The notes: a model not told the origin generated them from the sequence alone. A DNA stretch of 14,935 nucleotides from Burkholderiales bacterium (GCA_025352345.1 JANXTP010000153.1:1-14935); one strand, 5' to 3'. Counted from the stretch's first letter, positions 6,442 to 14,274 are shown. Numbers and translations are program-made.

Positions 6442-7065
6442 ATGACCGACATCCCTTGCAATCAGTGCCCGCTGCGCGCGCTGCCGCTGTTCACGCTGTT
6501 CAGCTGCTGGGCGTCTCGCTTCAAGACACTGTCCGATGGGCGCCGTCAGATCCTCAACTTCCTGCTGCCCGGCGACTTCATCGGTGTTCAGCAAAAAATG
6601 ACCGAAGCCTCGGCACACGGCGTCGAAGCGCTCAGTGACGTCAGCCTGTGCACCTTTCAGCGCGACGCGCTGTGGGCCTTGCACCGCGCGGCGCCCAGCA
6701 TCGGATTCGACATCACCTGGCTGGCCGCGCACGAGGAGTCATTGGTCGACGACAACCTGCTGTCGGTCGGCCGGCGCAGCGCCGAGGAGCGCATCGCGAC
6801 CCTGCTCATTCTGCTTTTCAAACGAGCGGCGGTGGTGATGCCGCAAGGTGGCGTCGATGGTGTGCCGTTTCCGCTGACCCAACAGCACATCGCCGATGGT
6901 CTCGGGCTGTCGCTGGTGCACACCAACAAGACCCTGCGCAAGCTCGAAAGGCGCGGCCTGCACCGCATCGAAGGTGGCCGGCTTTACCTCCGTGACACGC
7001 GCGCGCTGGTCAGGCTGGCCGATCTGTACGGCGATGGCAAGCCGAGCCCGAGGCCGTTGATATGA
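6442..7065 (+). CDS. Crp/Fnr-family transcription regulator with internally shortened sensor domain
   Basis: Read from the ATG at 6442 this gives 207 residues; an in-frame GTG at 6406 would add 12 unconvincing residues, and neither start has a strong ribosome binding site. The N-terminus (CNQCPLRALPLF, C6 and C9) runs straight into CWASRFKTLSDGRRQILNFLLPGDFIG, which in relatives I remember lies about 45 residues further on. The missing piece is the first half of the cyclic-nucleotide-binding-like beta-barrel. Downstream everything is intact: the dimerisation helix near 88-125 (including GRRSAEERIATLLILLF) and the winged helix-turn-helix at about 144-180 (PLTQQHIADGLGLSLVHTNKTLRKLERRGL). C70 aligns with the region of FNR C122. 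The reading frame is preserved and the stop overlaps the pdxA start, so it is probably still translated. Its ligand, if any, is unknown. Confidence 0.85.
   Translation: MTDIPCNQCPLRALPLFTLFSCWASRFKTLSDGRRQILNFLLPGDFIGVQQKMTEASAHGVEALSDVSLCTFQRDALWALHRAAPSIGFDITWLAAHEESLVDDNLLSVGRRSAEERIATLLILLFKRAAVVMPQGGVDGVPFPLTQQHIADGLGLSLVHTNKTLRKLERRGLHRIEGGRLYLRDTRALVRLADLYGDGKPSPRPLI
6485..6502 (+). repeat. Tandem 9-base duplication at the regulator's deletion junction
   Basis: CGCTGTTCA occurs twice head to tail (6485-6493 and 6494-6502), encoding the PLFTLFS stretch exactly where the beta-barrel segment appears to be missing. Relatives have PLF at both flanks of the missing segment, so recombination between short repeats could explain the loss; the second half (TLFS) is probably native sequence. 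Confidence 0.8.
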
Positions 7066-8096
7066 GCGTTTCCAAGCGCACCCTCTTGCCGATCGCAGTC
7101 ACGATGGGAGACGCCTGCGGCATCGGGCCGGAGACCATCGCCAAGCTGTTCCGCAGTGCGCAGGCGAGCGGTTGTTTCGTGCTCGGCGACGTGGGCGTGA
7201 TGCGCCGTGCGGTGCGGCTCACCGGCGGCGGGTGGGTGGTCGCGGAGATCGACGAGCCGCAAGCTGTCGTCGAGGCGCCGCCGAACGTTCTGCCGGTGCT
7301 GCAGGCTCAGACACTGCCAGCCGACCTGCTCGACGCTCCGCTCGGCACCATCGACGCCCGGGCGGGCGCGGCTGCGGCGCGCTGCATCGAACAGGCGGTG
7401 GCGCTGGCGCTGCGCGGCGCGGTGTCGGCCATCGTCACTGCACCGGTGCACAAGGAGGCCCTGGCGGCGGCCGGCGTCGGCTTTCCGGGCCACACGGAGC
7501 TGCTGCAGTCACTTTCGACCCAGCCGGGTGGCGTGCCGCCGCCGGTGCGCATGATGCTGGCCAACGACCAGCTGCGCACGGTGCTGGTGACGATCCACCA
7601 GTCGCTGCGATCGGCCATCGATGCGGTCACGTTCGACGCGGTGCTGGGCACCCTGCGCATCGCACACCGTGCCGCCGCAGGGTGGGGCATGGTGGTGCCG
7701 CGCATCGCGGTGGCCGGGCTGAATCCGCATGCCGGCGAGGGGGGCTTGTTCGGTGATGAGGAGATCACGATCATTGCGCCAGCCATCGTCGCCGCCCGTG
7801 CCGAGGGCATCGATGCGCGCGGGCCGTATGCGCCGGACACCGTGTTCATGCGGGCACGCCACGCGCTAGGGCATCCGGGCGAGTTCGACATCGTGGTTGC
7901 GATGACGCACGACCAGGGGCTGATCCCGGTCAAGTACCTGGGCGTCGAGCACGGCGTCAATGTGACGCTGGGCCTGCCCTTCGTTCGCACCAGTCCGGAC
8001 CACGGCACCGCGTTCGACATCGCAGGAACCGGTGTGGCCGACGCCTCGTCACTGGCCGCTGCGCTCACGATGGCGCGACGTCTCACGTCGACCTGA
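7062..8096 (+). CDS. pdxA: PdxA-family 4-hydroxythreonine-4-phosphate dehydrogenase
   Basis: This 344-residue protein starts on an ATG overlapping the regulator's stop (ATGA). PdxA oxidises 4-phosphohydroxy-L-threonine with NAD(P) in the DXP-dependent pyridoxal phosphate pathway. Seen here are TMGDACGIGPE (14-24), TAPVHKEAL (126-134), and the metal-ligand histidines H144 (PGHTEL), H179 (TIHQSL) and H283 (MTHDQG). GVNVTLGLPFVRTSPDHGTAFDIAG (298-322) is the family signature. The first motif has Ala-Cys where TMGDPAGIGPE is usual. Canonical pdxA in proteobacteria often lies with surA and ksgA; here the neighbours are a regulator and a photoreceptor, so a second, PdxA2-like enzyme acting on a related threonate or erythronate phosphate is a real alternative. 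No kinase partner of the DUF1537 type is visible. Confidence 0.9.
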   Translation: MSVSKRTLLPIAVTMGDACGIGPETIAKLFRSAQASGCFVLGDVGVMRRAVRLTGGGWVVAEIDEPQAVVEAPPNVLPVLQAQTLPADLLDAPLGTIDARAGAAAARCIEQAVALALRGAVSAIVTAPVHKEALAAAGVGFPGHTELLQSLSTQPGGVPPPVRMMLANDQLRTVLVTIHQSLRSAIDAVTFDAVLGTLRIAHRAAAGWGMVVPRIAVAGLNPHAGEGGLFGDEEITIIAPAIVAARAEGIDARGPYAPDTVFMRARHALGHPGEFDIVVAMTHDQGLIPVKYLGVEHGVNVTLGLPFVRTSPDHGTAFDIAGTGVADASSLAAALTMARRLTST

Positions 8097-8120
8097 CGCA
8101 CCGCGAGGCGCGTCATCAGG
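8092..8120. repeat. Inverted repeat across the pdxA/DUF1631 convergent junction
   Basis: TGACGC at 8094-8099, beginning with the pdxA stop codon, is mirrored by GCGTCA at 8110-8115. An outer pair, CCTGA (8092-8096) and TCAGG (8116-8120), overlaps it, so a stem of eight pairs with a three-base bulge can form. It fills the 19-base gap between two convergent stops and could act on both transcripts, but there is no T-tract, so I do not call it an intrinsic terminator. Confidence 0.4.
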
Positions 8121-10680
8121 CCCGGGTGTTGACCGCCAGCGTCGCGAGCTGCTGGCGCGCCCGTGAGGTGGCGCGCTCCATCAGGTAGTTGTTTTCCACC
8201 GCGCGCAGGCGCTCGGCTTCGCACATCCGCGCCAGCATCCGCGAGGTCAGCGAGATCGTTTCCTGCAGGTTGCGACCGTGGGTGAAGACGAAGAAGCTGC
8301 GGCCCGGGCTCATGTAGGTCAGGCGCACTTTCTGCCACTGGTCTTTCAACAGCATCTGATACGCGAAGCCGATGCGCATGTGGTCCATCAGGCGCGCGCC
8401 GTGCGAGGCCTCAGCCGGGTCGGCGGCGATCAGGTCGAGGTTGATGTCGATGCCCAGGTTCAGCGGCTCGGGCGCCGTAGCAGGCGCCTCGGGACTCAGA
8501 TCGACATCGACGGGCTGGTCCCAGTCCACCGCCTGCTCGTCGATCAGGCCGACCCGCTTCGCTTCCTCGGCAGTGAAGCGCTGCTCGACTTCGGCGGGCA
8601 TCGTTGCATTCGCCGCCATCGAATCGATGCGCACCGCGTCGCCGTGGCCGGGGACGCCTGTGTTGAACACCGACTCCATCTGCTTGGACAGCAGGTTGTA
8701 GTCCAGCTCGGTCATCGCCGGCGTTTTCAGCGAATCGGCGTGGGCGGGCATCAGCTGTGCCATGAAATCCTGGGTCGCGGCCTCGGACCAGCCGATCAGC
8801 TTCAGCCCGGCATTCAGGTCGCGCATCAAGGTGGACAGCTGCATCAGGAAGCGCTTGCGCATCGCGGGCGAGCCCTTGGGTTGCACGCTCATCACCAGGT
8901 CGCGGCCCACCTGCCGGTAACGTTTGGTTGCCTCGCCGTCGGCGCCGTCGGCCCGGGTGGACTGCACCAGTGCCTGGCTCCACACCTGGCACAGGAAGGT
9001 GCGCAGGAAGTCCGGCATCGGCACCGACGACAAGGCGCTTTGCAGCTGAATCAGGTAGCGCTGCTGGGTGCGCAGATCGGACTCCTTGGTCTCCAGCACG
9101 GCCACCGCGCCCTGGTCCTGAACGACCGCCTCGGCCTGCTGGGCGATGAACGATTCCAGCTCGGAAAGCTTCGCTGCGTACAGATCGACCTGGTCGAAAT
9201 CGCCATCGACGATTTCCTCCACCAGGTCACGTACCCGCTCGACGAACTCCTTGCCCGGCCCGTCGTCGAAGTCGTCGAAGGCACAGGCCAGCGAGGCGAT
9301 GCGGTTGACGAAGCGGCGCACCGGGTGTTTTCGCGAGGAGAAAAACGTCGGGTCGACCAGCGCCACCCGCAGCACTGGCAATTGCAGCCGCGCGATCTGC
9401 CGGGCCATCTGCGGCGGCACGCGGGTGTCGGAGAGGATCTGGTCGAACAAGCTGCCCACGACGTCGATCACCATGTGATCGAGCTTGCCGTTGGATGCCT
9501 GCATCAGCTCGTCGCGGTGGGCACGGATCAGGTTGACCGCCATCAGGCCCGCCGATGCATCCTCGGCATAGGCGCTGGCAGTGCCCGGATCTGCATACGG
9601 GCTGCCGCTGAGGTGATGCAGTCTGCCACTTCCCGAGCGGGGCCCTGACGGTTCGTCGTGGCCGCCAAAGGCCGCCGGTCGTTGGCCACCGCCACCCAAC
9701 CCGGCACCGCCAGAACCGCCACCGCCCAACTCACCGGTCAGGCTTGTCAGCCGACGCAGCAAGGTCATCAGGTGCGCGTCCTGGGCCGCTGAGCCGAGGC
9801 TGCCACCGGAGTCGCGTTCACTCCCGCCATCGCCGGTTGCGGGCCCGCCGGCCGCGCCGCCACGTGTGCCTGACCAGCCGCTGGTGCCAATGTGCCGCGC
9901 GCCCGATGTCGAGCGCTGGGTGTTCAAGCCAGAGCGCATCGAGTCGTGGAAATCACCACTGCCATGGTGCGTCGATGGGCTGTCGTCGCGCAGCGTTTGG
10001 TAGCTGGAATTGAGGCCGGGCAGCTGGTTGCCCGGCCCGTCCACCGTGCGTACCTGCAGGCCCACGGGTGTGATGCCGCGCGACTGCAGTTCGACCACGA
10101 TGGCGGCATAGCAGGCCGGCATCGCGTGCGCCATCACCGAGGCGAATTCACGGGTCAGCACGGCGCGTTCATTCGGGTCGATGCTGACCGTGCCGATCGC
10201 CATGTACAGCGCGTGGCCGATCACGCCGGGGCGCAGCGGGTTGCGCTCATCGTCGGCAGTGCCGAAGCCGGTGATGCGACCCATGTAGCCCGACAACTCA
10301 CGCAACTCCACCTCGCAGGCCTGCGCGATCTGTTGGCCCAGGCGGTCCGACTGCATGCGATCGTCGACCTCCTTTTCGTCGACCAGCGTCAGTGACTGCC
10401 AATCGGCCGCGGCCTTGCGCTTCGATTCCGATGGCGGTGCCAGTGTTTCAAGCATGCGCGTGTCGAGCCGCGTCTGGAACTGCAGGCGAAACGAACCCAG
10501 CTGTCGGTGCAGCGCCAGTTGCGCCGCGAACATCGTGTTGCGATCAGCCGCCTTCAAGACTGACTGCGACTGTGCCGCCAGCGTCTGGCAGACGCGCTCG
10601 GCAACCGTCAAGGCTGTGGCCTTGACGAGGTCTGCCGCAACGACCAGGTCGGCGGGCAGTCGAGGGTCGGAAGGGTTCAT
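8116..10680 (-). CDS. DUF1631-family protein
   Basis: This 854-residue protein shows no signal peptide or membrane helix and is probably cytoplasmic. Residues 1-220 form a helical N-terminal region (LTLVDEKEVDDRMQSDRLGQQI and ELRELSGYMGRITGFG are typical DUF1631 segments). A low-complexity linker rich in Gly, Ser and His spans about 222-375. A long helical C-terminal region follows (about 376-854), with DTRVPPQMARQIARLQLPVLRVALVD and HPVRRFVNRIASL as strongly conserved stretches. The extreme C-terminus (LTYMSPGRSFFVFTHGRNLQETISLTSRMLARM) recalls the PilZ-like end of the family. Databases sometimes call it thymidine phosphorylase, which nothing here supports. It starts 12 bases after the mscL stop on the same strand without a clear ribosome binding site, so the two may be cotranscribed. 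Function is unknown. Confidence 0.85.
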   Translation of the reverse strand: MNPSDPRLPADLVVAADLVKATALTVAERVCQTLAAQSQSVLKAADRNTMFAAQLALHRQLGSFRLQFQTRLDTRMLETLAPPSESKRKAAADWQSLTLVDEKEVDDRMQSDRLGQQIAQACEVELRELSGYMGRITGFGTADDERNPLRPGVIGHALYMAIGTVSIDPNERAVLTREFASVMAHAMPACYAAIVVELQSRGITPVGLQVRTVDGPGNQLPGLNSSYQTLRDDSPSTHHGSGDFHDSMRSGLNTQRSTSGARHIGTSGWSGTRGGAAGGPATGDGGSERDSGGSLGSAAQDAHLMTLLRRLTSLTGELGGGGSGGAGLGGGGQRPAAFGGHDEPSGPRSGSGRLHHLSGSPYADPGTASAYAEDASAGLMAVNLIRAHRDELMQASNGKLDHMVIDVVGSLFDQILSDTRVPPQMARQIARLQLPVLRVALVDPTFFSSRKHPVRRFVNRIASLACAFDDFDDGPGKEFVERVRDLVEEIVDGDFDQVDLYAAKLSELESFIAQQAEAVVQDQGAVAVLETKESDLRTQQRYLIQLQSALSSVPMPDFLRTFLCQVWSQALVQSTRADGADGEATKRYRQVGRDLVMSVQPKGSPAMRKRFLMQLSTLMRDLNAGLKLIGWSEAATQDFMAQLMPAHADSLKTPAMTELDYNLLSKQMESVFNTGVPGHGDAVRIDSMAANATMPAEVEQRFTAEEAKRVGLIDEQAVDWDQPVDVDLSPEAPATAPEPLNLGIDINLDLIAADPAEASHGARLMDHMRIGFAYQMLLKDQWQKVRLTYMSPGRSFFVFTHGRNLQETISLTSRMLARMCEAERLRAVENNYLMERATSRARQQLATLAVNTRA

Positions 10681-10692
10681 CGTGGACGCGGA

Positions 10693-11115
<423 letters not shown>

Positions 11116-11298
11116 CGTGCTCGCTCCTTGTGGGTGTGGGGGATGCGCTGCGCCAAGTGCATCGTGACGTTCCGGCACGTAAGTATTGCCGATCGACCCC
11201 TGGATTCGGCGGTCGCCGCCACTGCCCGCGGCCTGTCGCCCGATGTTTTCGAGCCGCTTGCCAAGCCCCACGGCTACCAAGCCCGCAAAGTGCTCCGC

Positions 11299-11304
11299 TA
11301 GAAT
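11299..11304 (+). promoter_or_regulatory. Probable -10 element of the petABC promoter
   Basis: TAGAAT lies 39 bases before the petA ATG in the 228-base gap between the divergent mscL and petA genes. It is part of CTAGAATC, which also occurs upstream of tatA. No convincing -35 hexamer is found at the usual spacing. The rest of the gap shows no recognisable operator, and I could not identify the mscL promoter. Confidence 0.4.
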
Positions 11305-11343
11305 CTGAGGTTGTTTTGGGATCGTTGTCACACGCGAGGTTTT

Positions 11344-11943
11344 ATGAGTGAGCAGCAAGTTGACGGTGCTAAGCGCACCTGGTTGATCGCATCGAGTTGT
11401 ATGGGTGCGGCCGGTGGTGTGGCGGTGGCGGTGCCATTCGTCAGCACGTTTCAGCCGTCAGAACGTGCACGCGCGGCCGGTGCGCCAGTCGAAGTCGACA
11501 TCAGCGCACTGAAGCCCGGCGAGAAAATGACGGTTGAGTGGCGTGGCAAACCGGTCTGGATCATCAAGCGCACGCCTGAGCAACTCGAGCGGCTGCCCAA
11601 GGTCGATGACTTGCTCGCCGACCCGAAATCGCTGCGCAAGCCCGATGAGCTGACGCCCGAATATGCGCGCAACGAATTCCGCTCCATCAAGCCGGAAATC
11701 ATGGTGGCGGTTGGCATCTGCACCCACCTGGGGTGCTCACCTTCCGACAAGTTCACGCCCGGTGCCCAGCCCTCGCTGCCTGACAACTGGGCCGGCGGCT
11801 TCCTGTGCCCGTGCCACGGTTCGACGTTCGACATGGCCGGACGTGTCTACAGGAACAAGCCTGCGCCGGACAATCTGCCCGTGCCGCCCTACATGTTCCT
11901 GTCGGACACCCGGCTGTTGATAGGCGAAGACAAGAAGGCCTGA
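11344..11943 (+). CDS. petA: Ubiquinol-cytochrome c reductase, Rieske iron-sulfur subunit
   Basis: This 199-residue subunit of the cytochrome bc1 complex takes an electron from ubiquinol and passes it to cytochrome c1. The 2Fe-2S site is complete: CTHLGC at 126-131 (C126 and H128 bind the cluster, C131 forms the disulfide) and CPCHGS at 155-160 (C155 and H158 bind, C157 forms the disulfide). An uncleaved N-terminal anchor spans about 12-32. Rieske proteins of this type are exported folded by the Tat system, but the pair before the anchor is Lys-Arg (residues 10-11), not Arg-Arg. The start at 11344 is preferred over an in-frame codon 33 bases upstream because MSEQQVDGAKRTWL matches the usual beginning; GAGG precedes it closely. 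First gene of petABC. Confidence 0.96.
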   Translation: MSEQQVDGAKRTWLIASSCMGAAGGVAVAVPFVSTFQPSERARAAGAPVEVDISALKPGEKMTVEWRGKPVWIIKRTPEQLERLPKVDDLLADPKSLRKPDELTPEYARNEFRSIKPEIMVAVGICTHLGCSPSDKFTPGAQPSLPDNWAGGFLCPCHGSTFDMAGRVYRNKPAPDNLPVPPYMFLSDTRLLIGEDKKA

Positions 11944-11965
11944 CGGCCAAGCAGTAACGGACCTC

Positions 11966-11970
11966 AGGAG
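11966..11970 (+). promoter_or_regulatory. Ribosome binding site of petB
   Basis: AGGAG lies eight bases before the petB ATG at 11979, within the 35-base petA-petB gap. It supports the chosen start. Confidence 0.7.
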
Positions 11971-11978
11971 AAAACACG

Positions 11979-13379
11979 ATGGCCACGATGAAGGAAGCCC
12001 CCGCCAACGCCAGCGCAGCCGAAAAGCTGATGACGTGGGTCGACAACCGGTTCCCGGCGACCAAGCTCTACAACGAGCACCTCGCCGACTACTACGCACC
12101 GAAAAACTTCAATTTCTGGTACTTCTTCGGCTCGCTCGCGCTGCTGGTGCTGGTGATCCAGATCGTCACCGGGATCTTTCTGGTGATGCATTACAAGCCC
12201 GACGCGGCCCTGGCCTTCGCCTCGGTCGAGTACATCATGCGCGACGTGCCCTGGGGCTGGCTGGTGCGCTACATGCATTCCACCGGTGCCAGTGCCTTCT
12301 TCATCGTGGTCTACCTGCACATGTTCCGCGGCATGATCTACGGCAGCTACCGCAAGCCGCGTGAGCTGGTCTGGATCTTCGGTTGCGCGATCTTTCTGTG
12401 TCTGATGGCCGAGGCATTCATGGGCTACCTGCTGCCCTGGGGCCAGATGAGCTACTGGGGCGCACAGGTCATCGTGAACCTGTTCACAGCGATTCCTTTC
12501 ATCGGCCCGGACCTGTCGCTGCTGATCCGCGGTGACTATGTGGTCAGCGACGCCACGCTGAACCGTTTCTTCAGCTTCCATGTGATCGCCGTGCCGCTGG
12601 TGCTGCTGGGCCTGGTTGTCGCACACGTGATCGCGCTGCACGAGGTGGGCTCGAACAACCCCGACGGCGTCGAGATCAAGGCCAAGAAGAACGCCGCCGG
12701 CAAGCCGCTGGACGGGATTCCGTTCCACCCCTACTACACGGTGCACGACATCCTCGGCGTCAGCGTGTTCCTGATGATCTTTACCGCGATCATCTTCTTC
12801 GCGCCGGAACTGGGCGGCTACTTCCTCGAATACAACAACTTCATCCCTGCCGATCCGTTGAAGACGCCGTTGCACATCGCGCCGGTCTGGTACTTCACGC
12901 CGTATTACTCGGTGCTGCGCGCGATCACCGCCGAGATGATGTACGTGCTGATCGCCTGCGTGCTGGGTGCGGCAGCCTTCGCGTTGGTCAAATCCAGGTT
13001 GTCCGGGCTGCTCAAGATGGCGGCGCTGGCTGGCGCGGCGGTGCTGGTGGCCATGATGCTGTCGATCGACGCCAAGTTCTGGGGCGTGGTCGGCATGGGC
13101 GGCGCGGTGGTGATCCTGTTCTTCCTGCCATGGCTCGACAACAGCGAAGTGAAATCGATCCGCTACCGCCCCACATGGCACAAATACGTTTACGGCCTGT
13201 TCGTGATCAACTTCCTGATGCTGGGCTACCTCGGCGTGCAGCCAGTGTCAGCCGTCGGCGAGCGGCTGTCGCAAGTCGGCACCTTGATCTACTTTGGGTT
13301 CTTCCTGTTGATGCCGTGGTGGAGCCGCATGGGCGAGTTCAAGACCGTCCCTGATCGCGTGATATTCGCAGCCCACTGA
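11979..13379 (+). CDS. petB: Ubiquinol-cytochrome c reductase, cytochrome b subunit
   Basis: This 466-residue inner-membrane protein holds hemes bL and bH and the quinol-oxidising (Qo) and quinone-reducing (Qi) sites. Axial ligands are H100 and H114 (RYMHSTGAS, YLHMFRG) on one helix, and H201 and H216 (SFHVIAVP, VVAHVIALHE) on the other; the second pair is 15 residues apart rather than the mitochondrial 14. GYLLPWGQMSYWGA (149-162) is the classical CD-helix region. The Qo motif is PVWY (302-305), so the glutamate of PEWY is replaced by valine, as in many beta- and gammaproteobacteria. About eight or more membrane helices are present, with an extended C-terminal half relative to mitochondrial cytochrome b (about 380 residues). 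It lies between petA and petC in one operon. Confidence 0.97.
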   Translation: MATMKEAPANASAAEKLMTWVDNRFPATKLYNEHLADYYAPKNFNFWYFFGSLALLVLVIQIVTGIFLVMHYKPDAALAFASVEYIMRDVPWGWLVRYMHSTGASAFFIVVYLHMFRGMIYGSYRKPRELVWIFGCAIFLCLMAEAFMGYLLPWGQMSYWGAQVIVNLFTAIPFIGPDLSLLIRGDYVVSDATLNRFFSFHVIAVPLVLLGLVVAHVIALHEVGSNNPDGVEIKAKKNAAGKPLDGIPFHPYYTVHDILGVSVFLMIFTAIIFFAPELGGYFLEYNNFIPADPLKTPLHIAPVWYFTPYYSVLRAITAEMMYVLIACVLGAAAFALVKSRLSGLLKMAALAGAAVLVAMMLSIDAKFWGVVGMGGAVVILFFLPWLDNSEVKSIRYRPTWHKYVYGLFVINFLMLGYLGVQPVSAVGERLSQVGTLIYFGFFLLMPWWSRMGEFKTVPDRVIFAAH

Positions 13380-13401
13380 TGGCCGAGGCAAGCTTTCCAA
13401 A

Positions 13402-14172
13402 ATGAAAAAACTCATCCTCACCCTGCTGATCTCGCTGGCCGGCTGGTCAGCTGCCCACGCCAACACCGGTGGCATCGCCTGGGACAAGTTCCCGCTCGAG
13501 AAGTCGACCGACGTTGCTGCGTTACAAGACGGTGCCCGCACCTTCGCCAACTACTGCCTGAACTGCCACAACGCTGCCTTCATGCGCTACAACCGCCTGC
13601 GCGACATCGGGTTGACCGAGGCGCAGATCAAGGCCAATCTGATGTTCGCCACCGACAAGGTCGGTGACGTGATGAAGGTGTCGCTTGACCCGAAGAACGC
13701 GAAGGACTGGCTCGGTGCCGTACCGCCCGACCTGACGCTGATCGCCCGCTCGCGTTCGGCTGAGGGCAAGGGCACCGGCTCCGATTACCTGTACACCTTC
13801 CTGCGCACCTTCTATCGCGACGAGACGAAAGCGACCGGCTGGAACAACCTCGCTTACCCGAACGCCGCGATGCCGCACATCCTCTGGCAGTGGCAGGGCC
13901 AGCGCGGCGCCAAGTTCGTCGAGGAAACCGACCCGCACGACGAAACCAAGAAAACACATCGCTTCGCCGGCTTCGAACAACTGACGCCGGGCACCAAGTC
14001 GCAGCTCGAATACGACAACGCGGTGGCCGATCTGGTGGCCTACCTCACCTGGATGGGTGAACCTGCGCAAAGCACGCGTACCCGGCTGGGTGTATGGGTG
14101 CTGCTGTTTCTGGCCGTGTTCACCATCATCGCGTGGCGCCTGAACGCTGCCTTCTGGAAAGACATCAAGTGA
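13402..14172 (+). CDS. petC: Ubiquinol-cytochrome c reductase, cytochrome c1 subunit
   Basis: This 256-residue protein accepts electrons from the Rieske protein and reduces soluble cytochrome c. The signal peptide is MKKLILTLLISLAGWSAAHA, with probable cleavage after A20. Heme c attaches through C52 and C55, with H56 as the axial ligand (CLNCH); the sixth ligand is probably M157 in NAAMPHILWQWQG. A C-terminal membrane anchor spans about 229-245 (LGVWVLLFLAVFTIIAW), followed by a short basic tail. The length is normal for a single c1 protein; it is not fused to cytochrome b, unlike in some alphaproteobacteria. The gene starts 22 bases after petB and is followed by a terminator candidate. Confidence 0.97.
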   Translation: MKKLILTLLISLAGWSAAHANTGGIAWDKFPLEKSTDVAALQDGARTFANYCLNCHNAAFMRYNRLRDIGLTEAQIKANLMFATDKVGDVMKVSLDPKNAKDWLGAVPPDLTLIARSRSAEGKGTGSDYLYTFLRTFYRDETKATGWNNLAYPNAAMPHILWQWQGQRGAKFVEETDPHDETKKTHRFAGFEQLTPGTKSQLEYDNAVADLVAYLTWMGEPAQSTRTRLGVWVLLFLAVFTIIAWRLNAAFWKDIK

Positions 14173-14214
14173 CGTTAGGCCTGTCCGGGGTCCCCTGTGG
14201 ACGCCGGGCCATCG

Positions 14215-14259
14215 CGCAGTGGGTCAGCCCGACAAGGCGCCCGCTGCGTTTTTCTTTTC
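14215..14259 (+). terminator. Rho-independent terminator after petABC
   Basis: A ten-pair stem joins 14215-14224 (CGCAGTGGGT) with 14239-14248 (GCCCGCTGCG), including two G-U wobbles, around a 14-base loop. It is followed directly by TTTTTCTTTT. It sits 42 bases after the petC stop, where a terminator is expected. The loop is longer than ideal. The T-tract ends about 25 bases before the sspA start, so sspA would need read-through or a promoter within the terminator or petC. Confidence 0.6.
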
Positions 14260-14268
14260 TGATCCCTT

Positions 14269-14274
14269 GAGGAG
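14269..14274 (+). promoter_or_regulatory. Ribosome binding site of sspA
   Basis: GAGGAG lies nine bases before the first of two adjacent ATG codons (14284 and 14287), favouring the first but not excluding the second. Confidence 0.65.

Noticed and set aside
8278..9648. Open frame of 456 codons antisense to the DUF1631 gene
   Set aside because: His/Gln/Leu/Gly-rich shadow; the opposite strand has conserved DUF1631 segments throughout.
11116..11358. 81-residue N-terminal extension of MscL
   Set aside because: MscL begins MGFTTEFKEF at 11115 with a good ribosome binding site; the extension covers the petA promoter.
11964..13181. Open frame of 405 codons antisense to petB
   Set aside because: Its His/Arg/Gln-rich composition is what reverse reading of a membrane-protein gene in high-GC DNA gives; petB is unmistakable on the other strand.
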